Part shown: positions 24,429-37,063 of the stretch, piece after piece
Layout: each line of letters starts with the position of its first letter
Position numbering within the stretch: position 1 is the stretch's first letter
Assembly (NCBI RefSeq): GCF_029227915.1
Contig: NC_079885.1
Location: forward strand, 15,325,001-15,389,000
Direction of reading: 5' to 3'
From: Hydractinia symbiolongicarpus
Lineage: Eukaryota; Cnidaria; Hydrozoa; Anthoathecata; Hydractiniidae
DNA: 64,000 nt
Position numbers and translations under genes: made by a program
Notes under the pieces: model-generated
What the model was told of the DNA's origin: nothing
Seen by the model: the letters and a program-made list of their open reading frames with translations, nothing else
The model's database searches: none

Positions 24429-24547
24429 GTCTACGACCATACCACGATGAACACACCTGTTCTCGTCCGATCACGGAAGTTAAGCATCGTCGGGCCAGGA
24501 TAGTACTTGGATGGGGGACCGCCTGGGAACTCCCGGTGTCGTAGGCT
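24429..24547 (+). rRNA. 5S rRNA copy 44
   Basis: G69A; counterpart of copy 37, end of the second 7-unit block. Confidence 0.97.
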
Positions 24548-24997
24548 ATTGACTTTTTCACGTTACATCATTTATCATTACGACTGTGACGTATCTTTTT
24601 TACGCAATAGCCGCTGAGTAAATCAAGTAAGGGACGTGATTAGAAGATGCTTTCCCTTCAAAACGGGTACAATCTTGCTGCAATAAATGCGCCACGTCGC
24701 AAATAAATGGATTACGAGCGTCAGACAAAGAAAATGGCGATGTAGTTACTTTGCTAATTAACTTTGTCATATGAAAATTAAGTCTGAAAGCACCCTAGAT
24801 TTCCTTCGTTGAAACTTTTTACCGGAAATCTTAAAGCGCATGGTTGTCGTAATTAATGGATAGCGCTTGAAATGAGCTTTCAAATGCACATAAACACGAC
24901 CTATTTCGGATGATCCAGTCAAGAAATATGACCTTTAAAGTTTAAACCATTTTCGATGTAATGTGCTAATAAATCGTAGATATCTGCCCGTTTGTTT

Positions 24998-25116
24998 GTT
25001 TACGACCATACCACGATGAACACACCTGTTCTCGTCCGATCACGGAAGTTAAGCATCGTCGGGCCGGGATAGTACTTGGATGGGGGACCGCCTGGGGACT
25101 CCCGGTGTCGTAGGCT
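24998..25116 (+). rRNA. 5S rRNA copy 45
   Basis: C3T and A100G (loop E). It does not carry G89C and C102T, so the 7-unit block stops before it. Confidence 0.95.
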
Positions 25117-25566
25117 ATTGACTTTTTCACGTTACATTATTTATCATTACGACTGTGACGTATCTTTTTTACGAAATAGCCGCTGAGTAAATCAAGAAAG
25201 AGACATGATTAGAAGTTGCTTTCCCTTCAAAACGGCTACGATCTGGCAGCAATAAATGCGCCAAGTCGCAAATGAATTGATTACGAGCGTCAGACAAAGA
25301 AAATTGCGATGTAGTTAATTTGCTAATTAACTTTGTCATATGAAAATTAAGTCTGAAAGCACCCTAGATTTCCTTCGTTGGAACTTTTTACCGGAAATCT
25401 TAAAGCGCATGGTTGTCGTAATTAATGGATAGCGCTTGAAATGAGCTTTCAAATGCACATAAACACGACCTATTTCGGATGATCCAGTCAAGAAATATGA
25501 CCTTTAAAGCTTAAACCATTTTCGATGTAATGTGCTAATAAATCGTAGATATCTGCCCGTTTGTTT

Positions 25567-25685
25567 GTTTACGACCATACCACGATGAACACACCTGTTC
25601 TCGTCCGATCACGGAAGTTAAGCATCGTCGGGCCGGGATAGTACTTGGATGGGGGACCACCTGGGAACTCCCGGTGTCGTAGGCT
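25567..25685 (+). rRNA. 5S rRNA copy 46
   Basis: C3T and G93A; the latter would turn a U84-G93 wobble into a U-A pair. ATTAAC follows the gene. Confidence 0.95.
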
Positions 25686-26135
25686 ATTAACTTTTTCACG
25701 TTACATTATTTATCATTACGACTGTGACGTATCTTTTTTACGAAATAGCCGCTGAGTAAATCAAGAAAGAGACATGATTAGAAGTTGCTTTCCCTTCAAA
25801 ACGGCTACGATCTGGCAGCAATAAATGCGCCAAGTCGCAAATGAATGGATTACGAGCGTCAGAAAAAGAAAATGGCGATGTAGTAACTTTGCTAATTAAC
25901 TTTGTCATATGAAAATTAAGTCTGAAAGCACCCTAGATTTCCTTCGTTGGAACTTTTTACCGGAAATCATAAAGCGCATTATTGTTGTCAAGAATCGATA
26001 GCGCTTAAAAAGAGCTGTCAAACGCACATAAACACGACCTATTTCGAATGATCCAGTCAAGAAAGATGACCTTTAAAGTTTGAACCATTTTCGATGTAAT
26101 GTGCTAATAAATCGTAGATATCTGCCCGTTTGTTT

Positions 26136-26254
26136 GTCTACGACCATACCACGATGAACACACCTGTTCTCGTCCGATCACGGAAGTTAAGCATCGTCGG
26201 GCCGGGATAGTACTTGGATGGGGGACCGCCTGGGAACTCCCGGTGTCGTAGGCT
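26136..26254 (+). rRNA. 5S rRNA copy 47
   Basis: Commonest gene sequence. Confidence 0.97.
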
Positions 26255-26704
26255 ATTGACTTTTTCACGTTACATTATTTATCATTACGACTGTGACGTA
26301 TCTTTTTTACGAAATAGCCGCTGAGTAAATCAAGAAAGAGACATGATTAGAAGTTGCTTTCCCTTCAAAACGGCTACGATCTGGCAGCAATAAATGCGCC
26401 AAGTCGCAAATGAATGGATTACAAGCGTCAGACAAAGAAAATGGCGATGTAGTTACTTTGCTAATTAACTTTGTCATATGAAAATTAAGTCGGAAAGCAC
26501 CCTAGATTTCCTTCGTTGGAACTTTTTACCGGAAATCTTAAAGCGCATAGTTGTCGTAATTAATCGATAGCGCTTGAAATGAGCTTTCAAATGCACATAA
26601 ACACGACCTATTTCGGATAATCCAGTCAAGAAATATGACCTTTAAAGTTTAAACCATTTTCGATGTAATGTGCTAATAAATCGTAGATATCTGCCCGTTT
26701 GTTT

Positions 26705-26823
26705 GTCTACGACCATACCACGATGAACACACCTGTTCTCGTCCGATCACGGAAGTTAAGCATCGTCGGGCCAGGATAGTACTTGGATGGGGGACCGCCT
26801 GGGAACTCCCGGTGTCGTAGGCT
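26705..26823 (+). rRNA. 5S rRNA copy 48
   Basis: G69A, but followed by a spacer of the other type (CATTATTT, CGAAATAGCC), so the unit is mosaic; copy 60 shows the same mosaic. Confidence 0.97.
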
Positions 26824-27273
26824 ATTGACTTTTTCACGTTACATTATTTATCATTACGACTGTGACGTATCTTTTTTACGAAATAGCCGCTAAGTAAATC
26901 AAGAAAGAGACATGATTAGAAGTTGCTTTCCCTTCAAAACGGCTACGATCTGGCAGCAATAAATGCGCCAAGTCGCAAATGAATGGATTACGAGCGTCAG
27001 ACAAAGAAAATGGCGATGTAGTTAATTTGCTAATTAACTTTGTCATATGAAAATTAAGTCTGAAAGCACCCTAGATTTCCTTCGTTGGAACTTTTTACCG
27101 GAAATCTTAAAGCGCATGGTTGTCGTAATTAATGGATAGCGCTTGAAATGAGCTTTCAAATGCACATAAACACGACCTATTTCGGATGATCCAGTCAAGA
27201 AATATGACCTTTAAAGTTTAAACCATTTTCGATGTAATGTGCTAATAAATCGTAGATATCTGCCCGTTTGTTT

Positions 27274-27392
27274 GTTTACGACCATACCACGATGAACACA
27301 CCTGTTCTCGTCCGATCACGGAAGTTAAGCATCGTCGGGCCGGGATAGTACTTGGATGGGGCACCGCCTGGGAATTCCCGGTGTCGTAGGCT
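27274..27392 (+). rRNA. 5S rRNA copy 49
   Basis: C3T, G89C, C102T. Confidence 0.94.
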
Positions 27393-27842
27393 ATTGACTT
27401 TTTCACGTTACATTATTTATCATTACGACTGTGACGTATCTTTTTTACGAAATAGCCGCTGAGTAAATCAAGAAAGAGACATGATTAGAAGTTGCTTTCC
27501 CTTCAAAACGGCTACGATCTGGCAGCAATAAATGCGCCAAGTCGCAAATGAATAGATTACGAGCGTCAGAAAAAGAAAATGGCGATGTAGTAACTTTGCT
27601 AATTAACTTTGTCATATGAAAATTAAGTCGCAAAGCACCCTAGATTTCCTTCGTTGGAACTTTTTACCGGAAATCATAAAGCGCATTATTGTTGTCAAGA
27701 ATCGATAGCGCTTAAAAAGAGCTGTCAAACGCACATAAACACGACCTATTTGGAATGATCCAGTCAAGAAATATGACCTTTAGAGTTTGAACCATTTTCG
27801 ATGTATTGTGCTAATAAATCGTAGATATCTGCCCGTTTGTTT

Positions 27843-27961
27843 GTCTACGACCATACCACGATGAACACACCTGTTCTCGTCCGATCACGGAAGTTAAGCA
27901 TCGTCGGGCCGGGATAGTACTTGGATGGGGGACCGCCTGGGAACTCCCGGTGTCGTAGGCT
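27843..27961 (+). rRNA. 5S rRNA copy 50
   Basis: Commonest gene sequence; upstream tract is like that of copy 32. Confidence 0.97.
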
Positions 27962-28411
27962 ATTGACTTTTTCACGTTACATTATTTATCATTACGACTG
28001 TGACGTATCTTTTTTACGAAATAGCCGCTAAGTAAATCAAGAAAGAGACATGATTAGAAGTTGCTTTCCCTTCAAAACGGCTACGATCTGGCAGCAATAA
28101 ATGCGCCAAGTCGCAAATGAATGGATTACAAGCGTCAGACAAAGAAAATGGCGATGTAGTTACTTTGCTAATTAACTTTGTCATATGAAAATTAAGTCGG
28201 AAAGCACCCTAGATTTTCTTCGTTGGAACATTTTACCGGAAATCTTAAAGCGCATGGTTGTCGTAATTAATCGATAGCGCTTGAAATGAGCTTTCAAATG
28301 CACATAAACACGACCTATTTCGGATAATCCAGTCAAGAAATATGACCTTTAAAGTTTAAACCATTTTCGATGTAATGTGCTAATAAATCGTAGATATCTG
28401 CCCGTTTGTTT

Positions 28412-28530
28412 GTCTACGACCATACCACGATGAACACACCTGTTCTCGTCCGATCACGGAAGTTAAGCATCGTCGGACCAGGATAGTACTTGGATGGGGG
28501 ACCGCCTGGGAACTCCCGGTGTCGTAGGCT
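28412..28530 (+). rRNA. 5S rRNA copy 51
   Basis: G66A and G69A. Unit counterpart of copy 13 at about +21,492. Confidence 0.95.
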
Positions 28531-28980
28531 ATTGACTTTTTCACGTTACATCATTTATCATTACGACTGTGACGTATCTTTTTTACGCCATAGCCGCTGA
28601 GTAAATCAAGTAAGGGACGTGATTAGAAGATGCTTTCCCTTCAAAACGGCTACAATCTTGCTGCAATAAATGCGCCACGTCGCAAATAAATGGATTACGA
28701 GCGTCAGACAAAGAAAATGGCGATGTAGTTAATTTGCTAATTAACTTTGTCATATGAAAATTAAGTCTGAAAGCACCCTAGATTTCCTTCGTTGGAACTT
28801 TTTACCGGAAATCTTAAAGCGCATGGTTGTCGTAAAGAATCGATAGCGCTTGAAATGAGCTTTAAAATGCACATAAACACGACCTATTTCGGATGATCCA
28901 GTCAAGAAATATGACCTTTAAAGTTTAAACCATTTTCGATGTAATGTGCTAATAAATCGTAGATATCTGCCCGTTTGTTT

Positions 28981-29099
28981 GTCTACGACCATACCACGAT
29001 GAACACACCTGTTCTCGTCCGATCACGGAAGTTAAGAATCCTCGGGCCGAGATAGTACTTGGATGGGGGACCGCCTGGGAACTCCCGGTGTCGTAGGCT
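28981..29099 (+). rRNA. 5S rRNA copy 52, helix II variant (probable pseudogene)
   Basis: C57A, G61C, G70A: the same triple as copy 14, with the same spacer oddities (CACGTTGCATT, CCCTTTAAAGCGG). Confidence 0.9.
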
Positions 29100-29549
29100 A
29101 TTGACTTTTTCACGTTGCATTATTTATCATTACGACTGTGACGTATCTTTTTTACGAAATAGCCGCTGAGTAAATCAAGAAAGAGACATGATTAGAAGTT
29201 GCTTTCCCTTTAAAGCGGCTACGATCTGGCAGCAATAAATGCGCCAAGTCGCAAATGAATGGATTACGAGCGTCAGACAAAGAAAATGGCGATGTAGTAA
29301 CTTTGCTAATTAACTTTGTCATATGAAAATTAAGTCGGAAAGCACCCTAGATTTCCTTCGTTGGAACTTTTTACCGGAAATCATAAAGCGCATTATTGTT
29401 GTCAAGAATCGATAGCGCTTAGAAAGAGCTGTCAAACGCACATAAACACAACCTATTTCGAATGATCCAGTCAAGAAATATGACCTTTAAAGTTTGAACC
29501 ATTTTCGATGTAATGTGCTAATAAATCGTAGATATCTGCCCGTTTGTTT

Positions 29550-29668
29550 GTCTACGACCATACCACGATGAACACACCTGTTCTCGTCCGATCACGGAAG
29601 TTAAGCATCGTCGGGCCGGGATAGTACTTGGATGGGGGACCGCCTGGGAACTCCCGGTGTCGTAGGCT
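29550..29668 (+). rRNA. 5S rRNA copy 53
   Basis: Commonest gene sequence; T6 terminator as in copy 15. One spacer base lost (ATCAATAAGG). Confidence 0.97.
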
Positions 29669-30117
29669 ATTGATTTTTTCACGTTACATTATTTATCATT
29701 ACGACTGTGACGTATCTTTTTTACGAAATAGCCGCTGAGTAAATCAATAAGGGACGTGATTAAAAGATGCTTTCCCTTCAAAACGGCTACAATCTTGCTG
29801 CAATAAATGCGCCACGTCGCAAATAAATGGATTACGAGCGTCAGACAAAGAAAATGGCGATGTAGTTACTTTGCTAATTAACTTTGTCATATGAAAATTA
29901 AGTCTGAAAGCACCCTAGATTTCCTTCGTTGGAACTTTTTACCGGAAATCTTAAAGCGCATGGTTGTCGTAATTAATGGATAGCGCTTGAAATGAGCTTT
30001 CAAATGCACATCAACACGACCTATTTCGGATGATCCAGTCAAGAAATATGACATTTAAAGTTTAAACCATTTTCGATGTAATGTGCTAATAAATCGTAGA
30101 TATCTGCCCGTTTGTTT

Positions 30118-30236
30118 GTCTACGACCATACCACGATGAACACACCTGTTCTCGTCCGATCACGGAAGTTAAGCATCGTCGGGCTAGGATAGTACTTGGA
30201 TGGGGGACCGCCTGGGAACTCCCGGTGTCGTAGGCT
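30118..30236 (+). rRNA. 5S rRNA copy 54
   Basis: C68T and G69A without the C91T and C92T seen in the related copies 16, 34 and 41. Confidence 0.96.
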
Positions 30237-30686
30237 ATTGACTTTTTTACGTTACATTATTTATCATTACGACTGTGACGTATCTTTTTTACGCAATAGC
30301 CCCTGAGTAAATCAAGTAAGGGACGTGATTAGAAGATGCTTTCCCTTCAAAAAGGCTACAATCTTGCTGCAATAAATGCGCCACGTCGCAAATAAATGGA
30401 TTACGAGCGTCAGACAAAGAAAATGGCGATGTAGTTACTTTGCTAATTAACTTTGTCATATGAAAATTAAATCTGAAAGCACCCCAGATTTCCTTCGTTG
30501 GAACTTTTTACCGGAAATCTTAAAGCGCATGGTTGTCGTAAAGAATCGATAGCGCTTGAAATGAGCTTTCAAATGCACATAAACACGACCTATTTCGGAT
30601 GATCCAGTCAATAAATATGACCTTTAAAGTTTAAACAATTTTCGATGTAATGTGCTAATAAACCGTAGATATCTGCCCGTTTGTTT

Positions 30687-30805
30687 GTCTACGACCATAC
30701 CACGATGAACACACCTGTTCTCGTCCGATCACGGAAGTTAAGCATCGTCGGGCCGGGATAGTACTTGGATGGGGGACCGCCTGGGAACTCCCGGTGTCGT
30801 AGGCT
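30687..30805 (+). rRNA. 5S rRNA copy 55
   Basis: Commonest gene sequence; copy 8-type spacer. Confidence 0.97.
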
Positions 30806-31254
30806 ATTGACTTTTTCACGTTACATTATTTATCATTACGACTGTGACGTATCTTTTTTACGCAATAGCGCTGAGTAAATCAAGTAAGGGACGTTATTTG
30901 AAGTTTCTTTCCCTTCAAAGCGGCTACGATCTGGCTGCAATAAATGCGCCACGTCGCAAATCAATGGATTACGAGCGTCAGACAAAGAAAATGGCGATGT
31001 AGTTAATTTGCTAATTAACTTTGTCATATGAAAATTAAGTCTGCAAGTACCCTAGATTGCCTTCGTTGGAACTTTTTACCGGAAATCATAAAGCGCATTA
31101 TTGTTGTCCAGAATCGATAGCGCTTAAAAAGAGCTGTCAAACGCACATAAACACGACCTATTTCGAATGATCCAGTCAAGAAATAAGACCTTTAAAGTTT
31201 GAACCATTTTCGATGTAATGTGCTAATAAATCGTAGATATCTGCCCGTTTGTTT

Positions 31255-31373
31255 GTCTACGACCATACCACGATGAACACACCTGTTCTCGTCCGATCAC
31301 GGAAGTTAAGAATCCTCGGGCCGGGATAGTACTTGGATGGGGGACCGCCTGGGAACTCCCGGTGTCGTAGGCT
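31255..31373 (+). rRNA. 5S rRNA copy 56, helix II variant (probable pseudogene)
   Basis: C57A and G61C; rightmost member of the family in this window. Confidence 0.9.
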
Positions 31374-31823
31374 ATTGACTTTTTCACGTTACATTATTTA
31401 TCATTACGACTGTGACGTATCTTTTTTACGAAATAGCCGCTGAGTAAATCAAGAAAGAGACATGATTAGAAGTTGCTTTCCCTTCAAAACGGCTACGATC
31501 TGGCAGCAATAAATGCGCCAAGTCGCAAATGAATGGATTACGAGCGTCAGAAAAAGAAAATGGCGATGTAGTAACTTTGCTAATTAACTTTGTCATATGA
31601 AAATTAAGTCGGAAAGCACCCTAGATTTCCTTCGTTGGAACTTTTTACCGGAAATCATAAAGCGCATTATTGTTCTCAAGAATCGATAGCGCTTAAAAAG
31701 AGCTGTCAAACGCACATAAACACGACCTATTTCGAATGATCCAGTCAAGAAATATGACCTTTAAAGTTTAAACCATTTTCGATGTAATGTGCTAATAAAT
31801 CGTAGATATCTGCCCGTTTGTTT

Positions 31824-31942
31824 GTCTACGACCATACCACGATGAACACACCTGTTCTCGTCCGATCACGGAAGTTAAGCATCGTCGGGCCAGGATAGTA
31901 CTTGGATGGGGGACCGCCTGGGAACTCCCGGTGTCGTAGGCT
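31824..31942 (+). rRNA. 5S rRNA copy 57
   Basis: G69A; ACGGGTAC spacer as in copies 20, 37 and 44. Confidence 0.97.
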
Positions 31943-32392
31943 ATTGACTTTTTCACGTTACATCATTTATCATTACGACTGTGACGTATCTTTTTTATGC
32001 AATAGCCGCTGAGTAAATCAAGTAAGGGACGTGATTAGAAGATGCTTTCCCTTCAAAACGGGTACAATCTTGCTGCAATAAATGCGCCACGTCGCAAATA
32101 AATGGATTACGAGCGTCAGACAAAGAAAATGGCGATGTAGTTACTTTGCTAATTAACTTTGTCATATGAAAATTAAGTCTGAAAGCACCCTAGATTTCCT
32201 TCGTTGAAACTTTTTACCGGAAATCTTAAAGCGCATGGTTGTCGTAATTAATGGATAGCGCTTGAAATGAGCTTTCAAATGCACATAAACACGACCTATT
32301 TCGGATGATCCAGTCAAGAAATATGACCTTTAAAGTTTAAACCATTTTCGATGTAATGTGCTAATAAATCGTAGATATCTGCCCGTTTGTTT

Positions 32393-32511
32393 GTTTACGA
32401 CCATACCACGATGAACACACCTGTTCTCGTCCGATCACGGAAGTTAAGCATCGTCGGGCCGGGATAGTACTTGGATGGGGGACCGCCTGGGAACTCCCGG
32501 TGTCGTAGGCT
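32393..32511 (+). rRNA. 5S rRNA copy 58
   Basis: C3T. Confidence 0.97.
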
Positions 32512-32961
32512 ATTGACTTTTTCACGTTACATTATTTATCATTACGACTGTGACGTATCTTTTTTACGAAATAGCCGCTGAGTAAATCAAGAAAGAGACA
32601 TGATTAGAAGTTGCTTTCCCTTCAAAACGGCTACGATCTGGCAGCAATAAATGCACCAAGTCGCAATTGAATGGATTACGAGCGTCAGACAAAGAAAATG
32701 GCGATGTAGTTAATTTGCTAATTAACTTTGTCATATGAAAATTAAGTCTGAAAGCACCCTAGATTTCCTTCGTTGGAACTTTTTACCGGAAATCTTAAAG
32801 CGCATGGTTGTCGTAATTAATGGATAGCGCTTGAAATGAGCTTTCAAATTCACATAAACACGACCTATTTCGGATGATCCAGTCAAGAAATATGACCTTT
32901 AAAGTTTAAACCATTTTCGATGTAATGTGCTAATAAATCGTAGATATCTGCCCGTTTGTTT

Positions 32962-33080
32962 GTTTACGACCATACCACGATGAACACACCTGTTCTCGTC
33001 CGATCACGGAAGTTAAGCATCGTCGGGCCGGGATAGTACTTGGATGGGGGACCGCCTGGGAACTCCCGGTGTCGTAGGCT
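32962..33080 (+). rRNA. 5S rRNA copy 59
   Basis: C3T. Confidence 0.97.
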
Positions 33081-33530
33081 ATTGACTTTTTCACGTTACA
33101 TTATTTATCATTACGACTGTGACGTATCTTTTTTACGAAATAGCCGCTGAGTAAATCAAGAAAGAGACATGATTAGAAGTTGCTTTCCCTTCAAAACGGC
33201 TACGATCTGGCAGCAATAAATGCGCCAAGTCGCAAATGAATGGATTACAAGCGTCAGACAAAGAAAATTGCGATGTAGTTACTTTGCTAATTAACTTTGT
33301 CATATGAAAATTAAGTCGGAAAGCACCCTAGATTTCCTTCGTTGGAACTTTTTACCGGAAATCTTAAAGCGCATGGTTGTCGTAATTAATCGATAGCGCT
33401 TGAAATGAGCTTTCAAATGCACATAAACACGACCTATTTCGGATAATCCAGTCAAGAAATATGACCTTTAAAGTTTAAACCATTTTCGATGTAATGTGCT
33501 AATAAATCGTAGATATCTGCCCGTTTGTTT

Positions 33531-33649
33531 GTCTACGACCATACCACGATGAACACACCTGTTCTCGTCCGATCACGGAAGTTAAGCATCGTCGGGCCAG
33601 GATAGTACTTGGATGGGGGACCGCCTGGGAACTCCCGGTGTCGTAGGCT
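33531..33649 (+). rRNA. 5S rRNA copy 60
   Basis: G69A; mosaic spacer as after copy 48. Confidence 0.97.
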
Positions 33650-34099
33650 ATTGACTTTTTCACGTTACATTATTTATCATTACGACTGTGACGTATCTTT
33701 TTTACGAAATAGCCGCTGAGTAAATCAAGAAAGAGACATGATTAGAAGTTGCTTTCCCTTCAAAACGGCTACGATCTGGCAGCAATAAATGCGCCAAGTC
33801 GCAAATGAATGGATTACGAGCGTCAGACAAAGAAAATGGCGATGTAGTAAATTTGCTAATTAACTTTGTCATATGAAAATTAAGTCTGAAAGCACCCTAG
33901 ATTTCCTTCGTTGGAACTTTTTACCGGAAATCTTAAAGCGCATGGTTGTCGTAATTAATGGATAGCGCTTGAAATGAGCTTTCAAATGCACATAAACACG
34001 ACCTATTTCGGATGATCCAGTCAAGAAATATGACCTTTAAAGTTTAAACCATTTTCGATGTAATGTGCTAATAAATCGTAGATATCTGCCCGTTTGTTT

Positions 34100-34218
34100 G
34101 TTTACGACCATACCACGATGAACACACCTGTTCTCGTCCGATCACGGAAGTTAAGCATCGTCGGGCCGGGATAGTACTTGGATGGGGCACCGCCTGGGAA
34201 TTCCCGGTGTCGTAGGCT
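34100..34218 (+). rRNA. 5S rRNA copy 61
   Basis: C3T, G89C, C102T; last of four such copies. Confidence 0.94.
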
Positions 34219-34668
34219 ATTGACTTTTTCACGTTACATTATTTATCATTACGACTGTGACGTATCTTTTTTACGAAATAGCCGCTGAGTAAATCAAGAA
34301 AGAGACATGATTAGAAGTTGCTTTCCCTTCAAAACGGCTACGATCTGGCAGCAATAAATGCGCCAAGTCGCAAATGAATAGATTACGAGCGTCAGAAAAA
34401 GAAAATGGCGATGTAGTAACTTTGCTAATTAACTTTGTCATATGAAAATTAAGTCGGAAAGCACCCTAGATTTCCTTCGTTGGAACTTTTTACCGGAAAT
34501 CATAAAGCGCATTATTGTTCTCAAGAATCGATAGCGCTTAAAAAGAGCTGTCAAACGCACATAAACACGACCTATTTCGAATGATCCAGTCAAGAAATAT
34601 GACCTTTAAAGTTTAAACCATTTTCGATGTAATGTGCTAATAAATCGTAGATATCTGCCCGTTTGTTT

Positions 34669-34787
34669 GTCTACGACCATACCACGATGAACACACCTGT
34701 TCTCGTCCGATCACGGAAGTTAAGCATCGTCGGGCCGGGATAGTACTTGGATGGGGGACCGCCTGGGAACTCCCGGTGTCGTAGGCT
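34669..34787 (+). rRNA. 5S rRNA copy 62
   Basis: Commonest gene sequence with a spacer normally found behind G69A genes (CATCATTT, GTAAGGGACG). Confidence 0.97.
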
Positions 34788-35237
34788 ATTGACTTTTTCA
34801 CGTTACATCATTTATCATTACGACTGTGACGTATCTTTTTTACGCAATAGCCGCTGAGTAAATCAAGTAAGGGACGTGATTAGAAGATGCTTTCCCTTCA
34901 AAACGGCTACAATCTTGCTGCAATAAATGCGCCACGTCGCAAATAAATGAATTACGAGCGTCAGACAAAGAAAATGGCGATGTAGTTACTTTGCTAATTA
35001 ACTTTGTCATATGAAAATTAAGTCTGAAAGCACCCTAGATTTCCTTCGTTGGAACTTTTTACCGGAAATCTTAAAGCGCATGGTTGTCGTAATTAATGGA
35101 TAGCGCTTGAAATGAGCTTTCAAATGCACATAAACACGACCTATTTCGGATGATCCAGTCAAGAAATATGACCTTTAAAGTTTAAACCATTTTCGATGTA
35201 ATGTGCTAATAAATCGTAGATATCTGCCCGTTTGTTT

Positions 35238-35356
35238 GTTTACGACCATACCACGATGAACACACCTGTTCTCGTCCGATCACGGAAGTTAAGCATCGTC
35301 GGGCCGGGATAGTACTTGGATGGGGGACCGCCTGGGAACTCCCGGTGTCGTAGGCT
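35238..35356 (+). rRNA. 5S rRNA copy 63
   Basis: C3T. Confidence 0.97.
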
Positions 35357-35806
35357 ATTGACTTTTTCACGTTACATTATTTATCATTACGACTGTGACG
35401 TATCTTTTTTACGAAATAGCCGCTGAGTAAATCAAGAAAGAGACATGATTAGAAGTTGCTTTCCCTTCAAAACGGCTACGATCTGGCAGCAATAAATGCG
35501 CCAAGTCGCAAATGAATGGATTACGAGCGTCAGACAAAGAAAATGGCGATGTAGTTAATTTGCTAATTAACTTTGTCATATGAAAATTAAGTCTGAAAGC
35601 ACCCTAGATTTCCTTCGTTGGAACTTTTTACCGGAAATCTTAAAGCGCATGGTTGTCGTAATTAATGGATAGCGCTTGAAATGAGCTTTCAAATGCACAT
35701 AAACACGACCTATTTCGGATGATCCAGTCAAGAAATATGACCTTTAAAGTTTAAACCATTTTCGATGTAATGTGCTAATAAATCGTAGATATCTGCCCGT
35801 TTGTTT

Positions 35807-35925
35807 GTTTACGACCATACCACGATGAACACACCTGTTCTCGTCCGATCACGGAAGTTAAGCATCGTCGGGCCGGGATAGTACTTGGATGGGGGACCGC
35901 CTGGGAACTCCCGGTGTCGTAGGCT
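35807..35925 (+). rRNA. 5S rRNA copy 64
   Basis: C3T; spacer has GAGATGATTAG where others have GACATGATTAG. Confidence 0.97.
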
Positions 35926-36375
35926 ATTGACTTTTTCACGTTACATTATTTATCATTACGACTGTGACGTATCTTTTTTACGAAATAGCCGCTGAGTAAA
36001 TCAAGAAAGAGAGATGATTAGAAGTTGCTTTCCCTTCAAAACGGCTACGATCTGGCAGCAATAAATGCGCCAAGTCGCAAATGAATGGATTACGAGCGTC
36101 AGAAAAAGAAAATGGCGATGTAGTAACTTTGCTAATTAACTTTGTCATATGAAAATTAAGTCGGAAAGCACCCTAGATTTCCTTCGTTGGAACTTTTTAC
36201 CGGAAATCATAAAGCGCATTATTGTTGTCAAGAATCGATAGCGCTTAAAAAGAGCTGTCAAACGCACATAAACACGACCTATTTCGAACGATCCAGTCAA
36301 GAAATATGACCTTTAAAGTTTGAACCATTTTCGATGTAATGTGCTAATAAATCGTAGATATCTGCCCGTTTGTTT

Positions 36376-36494
36376 GTCTACGACCATACCACGATGAACA
36401 CACCTGTTCTCGTCCGATCACGGAAGTTAAGCATCGTCGGGCCGGGATAGTACTTGGATGGGGGACCGCCTGGGAACTCCCGGTGTCGTAGGCT
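36376..36494 (+). rRNA. 5S rRNA copy 65
   Basis: Commonest gene sequence. Confidence 0.97.
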
Positions 36495-36944
36495 ATTGAC
36501 TTTTTCACGTTACATTATTTATCATTACGACTGTGACGTATCTTTTTTACGAAATAGCCGCTGAGTAAATCAAGAAAGAGACATGATTAGAAGTTGCTTT
36601 CCCTTCAAAACGGCTACGATCTGGCAGCAATAAATGCGCCAAGTCGCAAATGAATGGATTACAAGCGTCAGACAAAGAAAATGGCGATGTAGTTACTTTG
36701 CTAATTAACTTTGTCATATGAAAATTAAGTCGGAAAGCACCCTAGATTTCCTTCGTTGGAACTTTTTACCGGAAATCTTAAAGCGCATGGTTGTCGTAAT
36801 TAATCGATAGCGCTTGAAATGAGCTTTCAAATGCACATAAACACGACCTATTTCGGATAATCCAGTCAAGAAATATGACCTTTAAAGTTTAAACCATTTT
36901 CGATGTAATGTGCTAATAAATCGTAGATATCTGCCCGTTTGTTT

Positions 36945-37063
36945 GTGTACGACCATACCACGATGAACACACCTGTTCTCGTCCGATCACGGAAGTTAAG
37001 CATCGTCGGGCCAGGATAGTACTTGGATGGGGGACCGCCTGGGAACTCCCGGTGTCGTAGGCT
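36945..37063 (+). rRNA. 5S rRNA copy 66
   Basis: C3G, giving a G-G opposition with G116 in helix I, plus G69A. Confidence 0.94.

Larger units (their letters stand above)
17108..24997 (+). repeat. Tandem 7-unit block, 3,945 bp twice
   Basis: Copies 31-37 and 38-44 have the same variant order and the same odd spacings (550, 550, 568, 570). I saw few differences: C92T in copy 42, the T8 run after copy 33, AAAATTTG against AAAGTTTG near 19,854/23,799, and CACGAA against CAAGAA near 21,475. Confidence 0.85.
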
